A program made the translations under genes and the position numbers. A stretch of DNA of 52,190 nt from Paludibacter jiangxiensis (GTDB taxonomy: Bacteria; Bacteroidota; Bacteroidia; Bacteroidales; Paludibacteraceae): positions 1-52,190 of the forward strand of contig CAMBSB010000020.1 in NCBI GenBank assembly GCA_945870155.1, read 5' to 3'. The notes beneath the pieces were generated by a model. It was not told the DNA's origin. It saw only the letters and a program-made list of their open reading frames with translations, and did no database searches. Below, piece after piece: positions 32,889-41,495 of this stretch; within the stretch, counting starts at the first letter, position 1; each line of letters begins with the position of its first letter.

Positions 32889-33506
32889 TTATGAAATTAA
32901 ATACATTAATGGGAAAAGGAATATCCAGATTAGATCGACTAAATGCCAATACAATGCACCATTTTCGAGTAATACATAATCCTTGTTGTTAATTTTCTTG
33001 TTTTTAACCTGAAAATAACATACAATTAGCAATGTCATTCCAATTACTATATGTAATGCATGTAAGCCGGTCATAAAAAAATACAAACTGAAATACAGTA
33101 AATGTCCCCTATCCAACAAGGCCATTAATTCGGAACCGGGATATAATCCATGATGAAACTTTGCTCCCCACTCAAAATACTTGTTAAACAAGAAAAGTGC
33201 AGCACAAAACAAGGTAATACCAATAAAAATTAGCGCACGCTTTTGGTCATTTTTCTGCATAGCTGTCAATGCCATTGCAATTGTCATACTACTAATAAGT
33301 AAAATCACCGTATTGAGTGCTCCTAATGTAACACTCAATTCAAGGCTACTTTGATGAAAAGCTTCATGATATTGAACTCTAAAAACAGAATATACTAAAA
33401 ATAATCCTCCAAAGAGCAGAAGTTCTGTGAAAATAAAAAGCCACATTCCTAATTTTGAGGCCTCATCATCTCTATGTTCGTCAACATGTACTGTTTTTTC
33501 ACTCAT
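32889..33506 (-). CDS. coxC: cytochrome c oxidase subunit III
   Basis: 205 residues, five membrane helices, the short bacterial form. Starts with a cytoplasmic SEKTVHVDEHRDDEASKLGMWLFIFTE segment. The LGMWLFIFTELLLFGGL, GLHALHIVIGM and YWHLVDLIWIFLFPLMYL regions are family hallmarks. It stabilises subunit I. A 243-bp gap with an A-rich tandem array and a palindromic repeat separates it from coxA upstream. Confidence 0.93.
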   Translation of the reverse strand: MSEKTVHVDEHRDDEASKLGMWLFIFTELLLFGGLFLVYSVFRVQYHEAFHQSSLELSVTLGALNTVILLISSMTIAMALTAMQKNDQKRALIFIGITLFCAALFLFNKYFEWGAKFHHGLYPGSELMALLDRGHLLYFSLYFFMTGLHALHIVIGMTLLIVCYFQVKNKKINNKDYVLLENGALYWHLVDLIWIFLFPLMYLIS

Positions 33507-33554
33507 ATTTTAATTTTTTTGGGATAATATAAATTTGATTGTTGAATAAAGATT

Positions 33555-33620
33555 AAAGAACAAAGACAAAAGAATAAAGACAAAAAATTAAAGAATAAAG
33601 ACAGAGAATAAAGAACTTAG
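33555..33620 (-). repeat. A-rich tandem array between coxA and coxC
   Basis: Units AAAGAAC/AAAGACA/AAAGAAT repeat with a period near 7 bp. It is the reverse complement of the TTCTTTTGTCTT-type array at 15213-15420. Confidence 0.7.
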
Positions 33621-33667
33621 ACAATCAGTTTCTTATGTATTTACTTCTAATAATGAAGTCAAAACTC

Positions 33668-33724
33668 TCCCTTAGTATTCCCCTTTTGGGCCTGCCTGAG
33701 GTAGGCAGAGGCTAGGGGGAAGGG
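33668..33724 (-). repeat. GC-rich palindromic repeat R15 with nested hairpin
   Basis: On the minus strand: CCCTTCCCCCTAG tract, inserted hairpin CTGCCTACCTCAGGCAG (33692-33708), then the CCCAAAAGGGG core. It has the same composite structure as R3 at 10296-10340. It lies 26 bp downstream of the coxA stop. Confidence 0.8.
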
Positions 33725-33749
33725 TTGGTGACTGAGTACTTATCTTTAC

Positions 33750-35360
33750 TTATTTATAATCGTATGGATTAACTTTAATTATTGGTGCTTCATCAAAATT
33801 TTCGAGCGATGGTGGCGATGGAATTTGCCATTCTAAAGTAGATCCTTTCCAAGGGTTTGCTGGTGCAACAGCTCCACTTTTAGCCGCTTTTACCAAATTA
33901 TACACCATCAAGAATAATCCAAAAGCCAAAATAAATCCTCCAACAGAGGATATTACTTGTGCAGGTTGAAATTGTTCCGGATAATCAAAATATCTACGAG
34001 GCATACCTTGAACGCCAATAATAAACTGTGGAAAATAAAGCAAATTAAACCCTATAAACTTGATAACAAGCGATATATTGGCCAGTTTAATGTCATACAT
34101 TCTACCATACATTTTTGGAAACCAATAATGTATAGCTGCAAAAAATGCAAAACCCATACCACCAAAAATTATATAATGAAAATGTGCCACAACAAAAGCA
34201 GTATCGTGTACCTGCACATTTGTTGCAACTGAACCTAAAAGAAGTCCTGTTGTACCACCAATAATAAACAGAAAAATAAAAGCCAGCGCATATAAAAATG
34301 GCGGTTGAACATCAATTGATCCCTTATACATAGTAGTAATCCAGTTAAATACCTTGATTGCGCTTGGTACAGCAACTATGAATGTAAGCAAGGAGAAAAA
34401 CCAGCGAGCTTGATCGCTCATGCCTGAAGTATACATGTGATGACCCCAAACCAAAAAACCAACGGCTGCAATTGCTAAACTTGATATGGCAACAGCTTTA
34501 TATCCGTAAATCTGACGTTGACAAAAAGTAGGGATTATTTCAGTTATTACCCCCATGGCCGGTAGCATCATTACATAAACTGCCGGATGTGAATATATCC
34601 AGAATAAATGTTGAAATAACAGTGGGTCTCCACCTAAAGCCGGATCAAAAAAGCCAATCTGAAATGCACGTTCTGCAATTAACATTAACAAAGTAATACC
34701 AATTACCGGAGTGGCAAGTAATTGAATCCAGGCAGTAGCATATAAAGCCCATGGAAATAAAGGCATATGAAAGAATTTCATACCCGGTGCTCTCATTTGA
34801 TGTATGGTAACAATAAAATTTAAACCGGTAAGAATTGAAGAAAATCCCAGTACAAATGCTGCCGCTGTAGCCATTATAACATTTGAATTAGTTGTAGTGC
34901 TATATGGAGCATAAAATGTCCAACCTGTATCGGGGGGACCATCTTTTAAAAGCTGTGATAATACTGCCATTATACTTCCCACTATAAAAATCCACCATGA
35001 AAAACGATTCAATTTTGGGAATGCAACATCCTTTGCCCCAATAAGAATTGGCAAAAAGAAATTTCCGAAAACTGCCGAAAGTCCAGGAATAACCACCATG
35101 AAAATCATTAAAATGCCATGTAGTGTAAAAACACTATTGTACATTTTTGCAGTCATTATTGTTTCCCCGGGTGCTAATAGCTCCAATTTCATCATTAGAC
35201 CTAGCAACACTCCAATAAAAAAGAAAGTAATAATTGCATACATATAGAGCAATCCTATCCTTTTATGGTCTGTTGCCATTAGCCATGACATTATTCCCTT
35301 ATATTTGCCTTGATGATCAAGGTAACTTACATATTCAATTTTCTCTGTTGTATTACTCAT
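33750..35360 (-). CDS. coxA: cytochrome c oxidase subunit I, A2-type
   Basis: 536 residues, about 12 membrane helices. Low-spin heme ligands H81 and H395; high-spin heme H393; CuB ligands H258, H307 and H308; the cross-linked tyrosine Y262. The YSHPAVY motif (256-262) replaces the glutamate of A1 enzymes, placing it in the A2 subgroup. K-channel lysine is K336 in SAIKVFNW. It reduces oxygen to water and pumps protons. It follows the SCO gene by 3 bp. Confidence 0.95.
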   Translation of the reverse strand: MSNTTEKIEYVSYLDHQGKYKGIMSWLMATDHKRIGLLYMYAIITFFFIGVLLGLMMKLELLAPGETIMTAKMYNSVFTLHGILMIFMVVIPGLSAVFGNFFLPILIGAKDVAFPKLNRFSWWIFIVGSIMAVLSQLLKDGPPDTGWTFYAPYSTTTNSNVIMATAAAFVLGFSSILTGLNFIVTIHQMRAPGMKFFHMPLFPWALYATAWIQLLATPVIGITLLMLIAERAFQIGFFDPALGGDPLLFQHLFWIYSHPAVYVMMLPAMGVITEIIPTFCQRQIYGYKAVAISSLAIAAVGFLVWGHHMYTSGMSDQARWFFSLLTFIVAVPSAIKVFNWITTMYKGSIDVQPPFLYALAFIFLFIIGGTTGLLLGSVATNVQVHDTAFVVAHFHYIIFGGMGFAFFAAIHYWFPKMYGRMYDIKLANISLVIKFIGFNLLYFPQFIIGVQGMPRRYFDYPEQFQPAQVISSVGGFILAFGLFLMVYNLVKAAKSGAVAPANPWKGSTLEWQIPSPPSLENFDEAPIIKVNPYDYK

Positions 35361-35363
35361 TTG

Positions 35364-36140
35364 TTATTCTTGAATTTTATTTTTTCTTTTTGGTTTAATT
35401 AAATAAGCAATAATAAATACGAATATAAAAAAGGCTATAATTGTGCCTATTATTTTTGTAACATCAAGCGAAAATTGCTTATTTTCAGGATCATAAGTAT
35501 AACATACCAACATTAATTTTTGAATTGATGTTCTGGGTTGTTCTTTGTTGGCTTCAATAATTGACATTTTAAAATCAATAGGCAAGAATTTTATCCCGTA
35601 TAAATAACGAGTTATCATGCCTTGTGGACTTACTGCAATAATAGCTGAAGGATGAACAAAATCCAAACCTACAGCTTTTGTAATGAATCCTGCGGCATGT
35701 GTGATTTTATAAATGGTTACACTATCAGTAGTTAAAAATATCCATCCATCTCCATTACCTTTTGAGTAGCGCTCAACAAATCTATCTTTTTTTGCTTTTG
35801 CTTTGTCGGGTGTATCTCTATAATTGAAACTTATTGTAACAACCTGATAATCCTGCCCTAATTTTAAATCTGTTTTCTTTATTACTTCACCAACGCCATC
35901 AAGCAAAGGGCTACATAAACCAGGACAATCAAAATATACAAATGAAAGTATGGTAGGTTTATTGATGATTTGTTTTAATGTTAAAGTGTCAAATTTTTCA
36001 TTTACAAATTTCAAATCAAGTGGAATTGTTTCACCTAAATGTTCAATCACTGCAACTTCTTCCGATTGATCTACTTGAGCTTTAATGTGGGATGTAAGTA
36101 GAACAAAGGTGATTATTATATAAACATAAATAATTTTCAT
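35364..36140 (-). CDS. SCO1/SenC-family copper chaperone
   Basis: 258 residues: signal peptide (1-21), thioredoxin-like domain, and a C-terminal membrane helix (about 228-250) followed by KPKRKNK. Copper ligands are C72, C76 (CPGLC) and H163 (DFVHPS). SCO proteins load the CuA site of subunit II. The gene stands just upstream of coxA (3 bp) and 12 bp after the DoxX-like gene, in the same unit. Confidence 0.9.
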   Translation of the reverse strand: MKIIYVYIIITFVLLTSHIKAQVDQSEEVAVIEHLGETIPLDLKFVNEKFDTLTLKQIINKPTILSFVYFDCPGLCSPLLDGVGEVIKKTDLKLGQDYQVVTISFNYRDTPDKAKAKKDRFVERYSKGNGDGWIFLTTDSVTIYKITHAAGFITKAVGLDFVHPSAIIAVSPQGMITRYLYGIKFLPIDFKMSIIEANKEQPRTSIQKLMLVCYTYDPENKQFSLDVTKIIGTIIAFFIFVFIIAYLIKPKRKNKIQE

Positions 36141-36152
36141 TGGGTTTTTGTT

Positions 36153-36524
36153 TTATTTCTTTTCGGTTAAAAATATTGATATCATGATGGACGCTCCTAA
36201 CAAAGCAGTATCTTTAAGAAGATTCACATAAGCATCATCAAAATGTTCCTCAATTAACATGTTGGGTACATGAATTGATATAATAATTAAAAACAACATC
36301 CCTGCTAACCATAGACATGCTACTTTCACGTATTTATTTGCTAAAATACTGATGCTTGCAATAATTAACATTATTCCCGATAAAATCACAGCATACATAC
36401 TGCCCGGAAACAAAGAATGTTCGAGCATTTTCATAAATTCAGTTGACATGAACAAGTGTGACAACCCAATTATAGCAAAAGGAAGAGCAAATAGAATTCT
36501 ACCTATGACTTCAAGTTTTTTCAT
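36153..36524 (-). CDS. DoxX-like membrane protein
   Basis: 123 residues with four predicted helices (about 8-25, 43-60, 66-86, 102-119). IGRILFALPFAIIGLSHLF resembles the start of DoxX-family proteins. The function of this family in respiration is not settled. Its place between a cytochrome c gene and SCO, with gaps of only 12 bp each side, argues for a part in oxidase assembly or quinone handling. Confidence 0.7.
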   Translation of the reverse strand: MKKLEVIGRILFALPFAIIGLSHLFMSTEFMKMLEHSLFPGSMYAVILSGIMLIIASISILANKYVKVACLWLAGMLFLIIISIHVPNMLIEEHFDDAYVNLLKDTALLGASIMISIFLTEKK

Positions 36525-36536
36525 AACAATATAAAT

Positions 36537-37442
36537 TTAAATGGTTTTTGAATTATATAATTTTCTAAGATTATTTAAAAGGTACAATAGTAGTAAAATA
36601 AACGCAAATACACCTAATAAATATAAAGATAATGTCCAGATAGGTGCTTTTGCAAGTACATTCCAGATAGCTCTTTTTTCATTCAATGCAGGTTTATCAG
36701 TTGGAACACCTATGGCTAATTTATTAGTTGTTTGTACTTCGCCATAATTTTCGTCAAAGAGTTTAACTAAAACTTCAAGATCACCGGTTTTGTTTCCAGG
36801 TAAATCTTTAGGAAAAACTACTTGAGCTTTGCCAAAATTATCAGTAAGAACAGTTTTTTCAATTTGCATATTTCCGAAATAACGCTTAACAAAAACTGCA
36901 ATTTCGGCTTTAATAATGGGTATTTTACCACTTTTTTCATCGGCTAAAGCCATTACCGTTAATATATTTGCTTTTGAATCAAATTTTGCAGTAAGTTTAA
37001 CTAATTTGCTTTTATTTGGGTCAAACTTTGATAATTCCTGAACATAATTGGGATTAAAACCTCTTAAATATGAAATTACTTTCCATTGATCTTCAGCTGA
37101 TATTACATTTTTAAAATTTGGCATTAACCCTCTACCTGTATTCAATATATATTGTAAATCACCGTCTGATAAAGCTTGAGATGATTTTCCTGATAAATCA
37201 GGTGGGATTGGGTTTAATGATTTTAGGATATTATTTTTCCCGGGATTACCATGGCATGAAGCACAGTTGGCATTATACAATACTTCACCTTGACTTGATG
37301 TTTGCTTGTCGAATTTTATATAGCTTTTTTTCTCTTTTTGATCCGCAGGAACGTCCCATGTGGCAGAAAAACAGTTCAAAATCAGCAATGTAGCTAAGCT
37401 AAATGTGACAAATAATCTAGTATTTAATTTATTTTTGAGCAT
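36537..37442 (-). CDS. membrane-anchored monoheme cytochrome c
   Basis: 301 residues. A signal peptide (about 1-27) is followed by a class I cytochrome c with C60-x2-C63-H64 and a likely axial M107 (GRGLMPNF). Residues about 150-245 form a beta-sandwich domain (TAKFDSKANILTVMALAD; GNKTGDLEVLVKLFD). A C-terminal membrane helix (about 271-290) anchors it. Position directly after the NrfD-like gene (4 bp) suggests it accepts electrons from the NrfD/FeS pair and passes them to the caa3 oxidase. This is inference. Confidence 0.85.
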   Translation of the reverse strand: MLKNKLNTRLFVTFSLATLLILNCFSATWDVPADQKEKKSYIKFDKQTSSQGEVLYNANCASCHGNPGKNNILKSLNPIPPDLSGKSSQALSDGDLQYILNTGRGLMPNFKNVISAEDQWKVISYLRGFNPNYVQELSKFDPNKSKLVKLTAKFDSKANILTVMALADEKSGKIPIIKAEIAVFVKRYFGNMQIEKTVLTDNFGKAQVVFPKDLPGNKTGDLEVLVKLFDENYGEVQTTNKLAIGVPTDKPALNEKRAIWNVLAKAPIWTLSLYLLGVFAFILLLLYLLNNLRKLYNSKTI

Positions 37443-37446
37443 ATTT

Positions 37447-38766
37447 TTATTTTTTATTTTCCTCCAATTCTTCTAATTGTTCAATTGTTTCATGTATCGG
37501 TATAATGGGGATAATTTTAGATAAAATAGTAATTATAATCAAAACCAGAATCATAGGTGCAATAGTAACGAGAATTTCCACCAATGTAGGTGTGTAAATC
37601 TTAAAATTGAGTGGCACGTTTTGAATTGGTAAAAATGGATGTTCCATGGTAGGAAAAACAATAATATACCGTTTAAACCATGATCCTATCAATACAAAAG
37701 CAGCGATAATAAGCAAAGGCCCTGATTTTCGCATTTTCTTAAACAACAGTAAAATAATTGGTATAATTAAACCCAGTAACTGTGTAGACCAAAAAAGCAA
37801 AGCGTGACTCCCTGAAAATAGTTCTTTAAGATGTTTTGCTTCAGCAAGTTTCATTTTATATCCGGGCACCATGTATTCGTTCAAATTGAAATACAGATAA
37901 ACCAGCGATACCAATGCTAATAATTGACCAATTTTATTGAAATGAAAATCAGTGATATAGTCTTGTAATTTGTAGTTTTTTTGGAAAAAATACATGGCAA
38001 TTATTACCGCTGCACAGCCCGAAACAAAAGCTCCACTTACGAAATAAGGGCCAAAAATTGTTGAATCCCAGCCGGCACGTGATGTATTGGCGAACAGCCA
38101 TGAAGTTACAGTGTGTATGGCCAAAGCTATGGGGATAATGAAAATTGCCAATACACGCGTTGAATCTTTAATTAATTTTTTTTGTTCGATTGTATTATTC
38201 CAGTTTAACGAAAGGAATTTATATAAATTACGAGCAAAAGGAGGTAATTTTTCCAATTTTTCAGAACAAATTTTCAAATCGGGTATTAAAGGAATATATA
38301 AAAATAAAGTGCTGACTAATACATAAATAGTTACAACAGTAACGTCCCAAACTATAGGCGATTGTATTCTTCCATGTATAAAAACATTGAGAAGTCTTTC
38401 GGGACGCCCCATGTCCATAATAATTACTAAACCGGCAACAGCTGCAAAAGCCAGTGCTATAATTTCGGCAATGCGAGCCAAGGGTGTAGCCCATTTTTGA
38501 CCCGAAAGTGACAATACCGCACTTATTAGCATCCCAATTAAACTCGTAGCAACAAAAAACACAAAGTTAGAAATATACATTCCCCACGAAACATAATCAC
38601 CTAATCCCGTAACTACCATTCCGTCTCTTAATTGTAAAAAATAAGCAAAAAGACATACTAAAAGCGAAGCTCCCAGAAATCCCATCCAAATCAAAAAACT
38701 TTTGGTTAAACGTATTGGTTTTAATAAGTCGGATGTTATTTTTTCTATTTTTAATTGAGTTAGCAT
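37447..38766 (-). CDS. NrfD-like quinol-binding membrane subunit
   Basis: 439 residues with about ten membrane helices. It matches the NrfD/PsrC/ActC family (GDYVSWGMYISNFVFFVATS; MDMGRPERLLNVF). Such subunits bind menaquinol and exchange electrons with a partner FeS protein. The partner gene lies just upstream. No molybdopterin catalytic subunit is present, so a polysulfide or nitrite reductase role is unlikely. The length is close to ActC of alternative complex III. Confidence 0.88.
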   Translation of the reverse strand: MLTQLKIEKITSDLLKPIRLTKSFLIWMGFLGASLLVCLFAYFLQLRDGMVVTGLGDYVSWGMYISNFVFFVATSLIGMLISAVLSLSGQKWATPLARIAEIIALAFAAVAGLVIIMDMGRPERLLNVFIHGRIQSPIVWDVTVVTIYVLVSTLFLYIPLIPDLKICSEKLEKLPPFARNLYKFLSLNWNNTIEQKKLIKDSTRVLAIFIIPIALAIHTVTSWLFANTSRAGWDSTIFGPYFVSGAFVSGCAAVIIAMYFFQKNYKLQDYITDFHFNKIGQLLALVSLVYLYFNLNEYMVPGYKMKLAEAKHLKELFSGSHALLFWSTQLLGLIIPIILLLFKKMRKSGPLLIIAAFVLIGSWFKRYIIVFPTMEHPFLPIQNVPLNFKIYTPTLVEILVTIAPMILVLIIITILSKIIPIIPIHETIEQLEELEENKK

Positions 38767-38864
38767 ATATTTATTTTTTTCAATTTACACATTTTGTTCC
38801 ATCTGTTTTAAAACTTACAACATCCTGATTTAAAGATATTCACGAACTATTGATTTATAATTGA

Positions 38865-39824
38865 TTATCCTAGATGTTCAGCTGCTTCTTCACGATCTTT
38901 ATCCTGGAAAGGGTAAACCTTACCTTTGGGAGGTAAATAATACACGCGTGGATGAGTTCCAAGTTCAGGCATCAAAGTGTAACCTCCATTGTCTGCTAAA
39001 AGTTTTTTAAATCGAACTGTTTCTTTGGTTGTTCCGTTGGTTACAGCATCTTCGTTTTCGTCGCCAAAGTAGTAAACTCCATTAGGACAAGCCGAAACGC
39101 AATATGGTAACTTTCCTTCTCTGACTCTGTCTGCACTAAACAAACATTTGCTTATAGTTCCTTTGCGTTGAGGTACGTTTTTTTCAACATCATATACAGT
39201 ATCTTTGTCGAGTTCTGAATACAAAGGTTCGGCCCAGTTAAAAACGCGAGCGCTATACGGACATGCAGCAATACAGAACCGACAACCTATACATCTTTCA
39301 TTATCAATAAGAACTATACCATCTTGACGTTTAAATGTAGCATCGACAGGACAAACAGCAGTACATGGTGGATTATCGCAATGCTGGCAGGGTTTTGGCA
39401 TGTAAAATGCAGGTGTATTTTCTGTTTCCTGCATTTTCAACACATTGATATGATGTTGTTCGGGGCGTAAATGATGTGCCGATTGGCATGCTTCCATACA
39501 TTTACGAGCATTTCGGCATTTAGATAAATCGATAACCATAACCCATCTTTTACCTGCTATGCCATCTCTGCCTCTTTGTTGTAAATAGGTAAAAGTTTCT
39601 TGAGTTGATTTAGCAATTGTTTTGACCTGACTTCTTTCAACTTCAACTAGTTCATTTTGAGCAGTTAAAACTCTTATTCTGTCATTCTTGGTTTTTTTAT
39701 TATCGTAGTTGATTCCAGCCCAAATTGCAGATCCTCCTAAGATAGATCCTAAACCAGCCATCCCAATATTTTGCAAGAATTCTCTTCTTGAGTTTTTATT
39801 AGGCTTCTCTTGTTTATCGCTCAT
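38865..39824 (-). CDS. FeS protein of the DmsB/DsrO/ActB type with Tat signal
   Basis: 319 residues. A twin-arginine signal (SRREFLQNIGMAGLGSI, 12-28) sends it across the membrane folded. Four cysteine groups are seen: C103/C109/C113; C146/C149/C154/C158; C178/C181/C184/C188; C227/C242/C246. Groups 1 and 4 each lack one canonical cysteine, replaced by A106 and S230, so two clusters may be [3Fe-4S] or altered. The protein probably relays electrons from the NrfD-like subunit to the cytochrome c. First gene of the respiratory unit, with a good promoter 110 bp upstream. Confidence 0.88.
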   Translation of the reverse strand: MSDKQEKPNKNSRREFLQNIGMAGLGSILGGSAIWAGINYDNKKTKNDRIRVLTAQNELVEVERSQVKTIAKSTQETFTYLQQRGRDGIAGKRWVMVIDLSKCRNARKCMEACQSAHHLRPEQHHINVLKMQETENTPAFYMPKPCQHCDNPPCTAVCPVDATFKRQDGIVLIDNERCIGCRFCIAACPYSARVFNWAEPLYSELDKDTVYDVEKNVPQRKGTISKCLFSADRVREGKLPYCVSACPNGVYYFGDENEDAVTNGTTKETVRFKKLLADNGGYTLMPELGTHPRVYYLPPKGKVYPFQDKDREEAAEHLG

Positions 39825-39940
39825 ATTTTTGTTTGATATATTTTTGTTTTAAAAAAATCAGCATATTATATTTGTACTGTAATGCTGCTAAGACTGAAAA
39901 TTTTTTATTAATATTATTTTAGAAATGTTTTCTAAGAGCG

Positions 39941-39970
39941 CAAATATAAAATAAAGTTTTTAATAATCAA
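39941..39970 (-). promoter_or_regulatory. promoter of the FeS/NrfD/caa3 unit
   Basis: Minus-strand TTG (39970-39968), 19-nt spacer, TATATTTG (39948-39941). The ATG is 117 bp further on. Confidence 0.6.
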
Positions 39971-40164
39971 TGTGTTTAAAGCTATAAATTTAAATGATTA
40001 CAAATATATAAATAACACATTAATGTGGGAAATTAAAATCAAAATTATAATGTATTGTATGACAAATATTTATATGATTTATAGAATTATCAAGATTTAC
40101 AAACTTAATTATTATATTTTTAATAGGAGAATTAATTTTCGGTAACTTAGAAAATATATGATTG

Positions 40165-40202
40165 AAAAAATGTTCAGTAAAATTAATTACTGAACATTTT
40201 TT
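40165..40202 (-). terminator. terminator downstream of cydB
   Basis: Perfect 16-bp arms AAAAAATGTTCAGTAA (40165-40180) and its complement (40187-40202), 6-nt loop, T-run on the minus strand. It lies 16 bp past the cydB stop. Confidence 0.85.
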
Positions 40203-40217
40203 TGGACATATTTCTAA

Positions 40218-41366
40218 TCAATATGCATGATCATCGCTGTTAATATCAGCAATATCTGTACGGTTTTTCTCCATCGAGCGCCATGCGTAAAATATATATG
40301 CTAACACAAATGGAATTAACACAGATACAATTGTCATAGCATTTAGAGTGAATTCACTAGATGAGGAATTGAAAATAGTTAATGAACTTTGCAAGTCGGG
40401 TGTAGCTGGATAATATGCAGTGTTATTATAACCTGCAAGCAAAAGCAAGCTACAAACTGTAACTATAGTACCTACGCCTGTAAACCAAATTCCTTTTTTG
40501 AAATTTTTGTTAAACACTGTACCTCCAATTCCCCAAAGCACAGCAACTACTCCCAATAAGAATAAAACTAATACAACAGGCATTTGAATAAGATTGAAAA
40601 AATATTTGTATTTTTCCATGAATACAATTCCTGTTTCGGGATTAACTGCAAAACCTTCGGCCAACAAAGTCCAAATTACAAATGAAAGGAAGAAAACCAA
40701 AAATGGCAAGGCATTAACTAAAACGGCTTTTCGAGCATTTATTTCAAGGTTTTCATTATTCAATCGGTTTACAAAAAACAATGCAGCGGATGTACGAGAT
40801 AAAAAGAATACAGCTAAGCCAAGTAACCAATTGCGAACATTCAGCAATGCTTCCAAACCATGCCATTCATTGCCCCATTGACTTATTACGGGTGCAAGTT
40901 GATTTGCGATATTTCCTTTGTTGATTGTAAAATCCGATCCTGTAAAAAACGTGGCTACAGCAGCACCTATTAGTATTGTACCCAACAAACCATTAATGAA
41001 AAGGAAAACACGATAAGTTGTTTTGCCATAGGTATTTCCGGGTTTCGATTGAAATTCGTATGATACTGCTTGTATAATAAAGCAAAACAAAATTGCCATC
41101 CAAACCCAATATGCGCCACCAAAACTGGTAGAGTAAAACAATGGAAATGAAGCAAAAAAAGCTCCACCAAATGTTACAAGCGTAGTAAATGTATATTCCC
41201 ATTTGCGACCAAGTACATTAATCAACAAACGACGTTCATCCTCATTTTTTGATAATGAAAATATCATAGACTGACCGCCTTGAACAAATAATAAAAAAGT
41301 CAATATTCCACCTAAAAGTGAAATTATAAACCACCAATAATGTTGAAGAAATGAATATGTGAACAT
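40218..41366 (-). CDS. cydB: cytochrome bd oxidase subunit II
   Basis: 382 residues, about nine membrane helices, the normal CydB length. Starts MFTYSFLQHYWWFIISLLGG and shows family regions NVLGRKWEYTFTTLV and FPLFYSTSFGGAYWVWMAILF. CydB is structural and pairs with CydA in the high-affinity, quinol-oxidising bd oxidase. It follows cydA by 129 bp, in the same unit. Confidence 0.92.
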   Translation of the reverse strand: MFTYSFLQHYWWFIISLLGGILTFLLFVQGGQSMIFSLSKNEDERRLLINVLGRKWEYTFTTLVTFGGAFFASFPLFYSTSFGGAYWVWMAILFCFIIQAVSYEFQSKPGNTYGKTTYRVFLFINGLLGTILIGAAVATFFTGSDFTINKGNIANQLAPVISQWGNEWHGLEALLNVRNWLLGLAVFFLSRTSAALFFVNRLNNENLEINARKAVLVNALPFLVFFLSFVIWTLLAEGFAVNPETGIVFMEKYKYFFNLIQMPVVLVLFLLGVVAVLWGIGGTVFNKNFKKGIWFTGVGTIVTVCSLLLLAGYNNTAYYPATPDLQSSLTIFNSSSSEFTLNAMTIVSVLIPFVLAYIFYAWRSMEKNRTDIADINSDDHAY

Positions 41367-41495
41367 AATATTTTATTTTTTGAAGTTATTATTTTCGAGA
41401 TTTGTGCTTTTTAAGTGTTTCGTGTTTTTCCGACACATTGCTTGAAGTTAGTGTTGAGTGTATCTTGTTTTTTTACATGATTACACTACTCCATT

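Larger units (their letters stand above)
39825..40217. other. intergenic between the FeS protein gene and cydB
   Basis: Holds the promoter of the caa3 unit at 39941-39970 and the cydB terminator at 40165-40202. No gene. I looked for an FNR-type palindrome and did not find one. Confidence 0.6.

Noticed and set aside
33750-35360. cbb3-type oxidase
   Set aside because: Subunit I has the A2-type YSHPAVY motif, and the partners are CuA subunit II and subunit III, not CcoO/CcoP.
36537-39824. Polysulfide, nitrite or DMSO reductase for the FeS/NrfD pair
   Set aside because: No molybdopterin or multiheme catalytic subunit is adjacent, while a cytochrome c and oxidase genes are.
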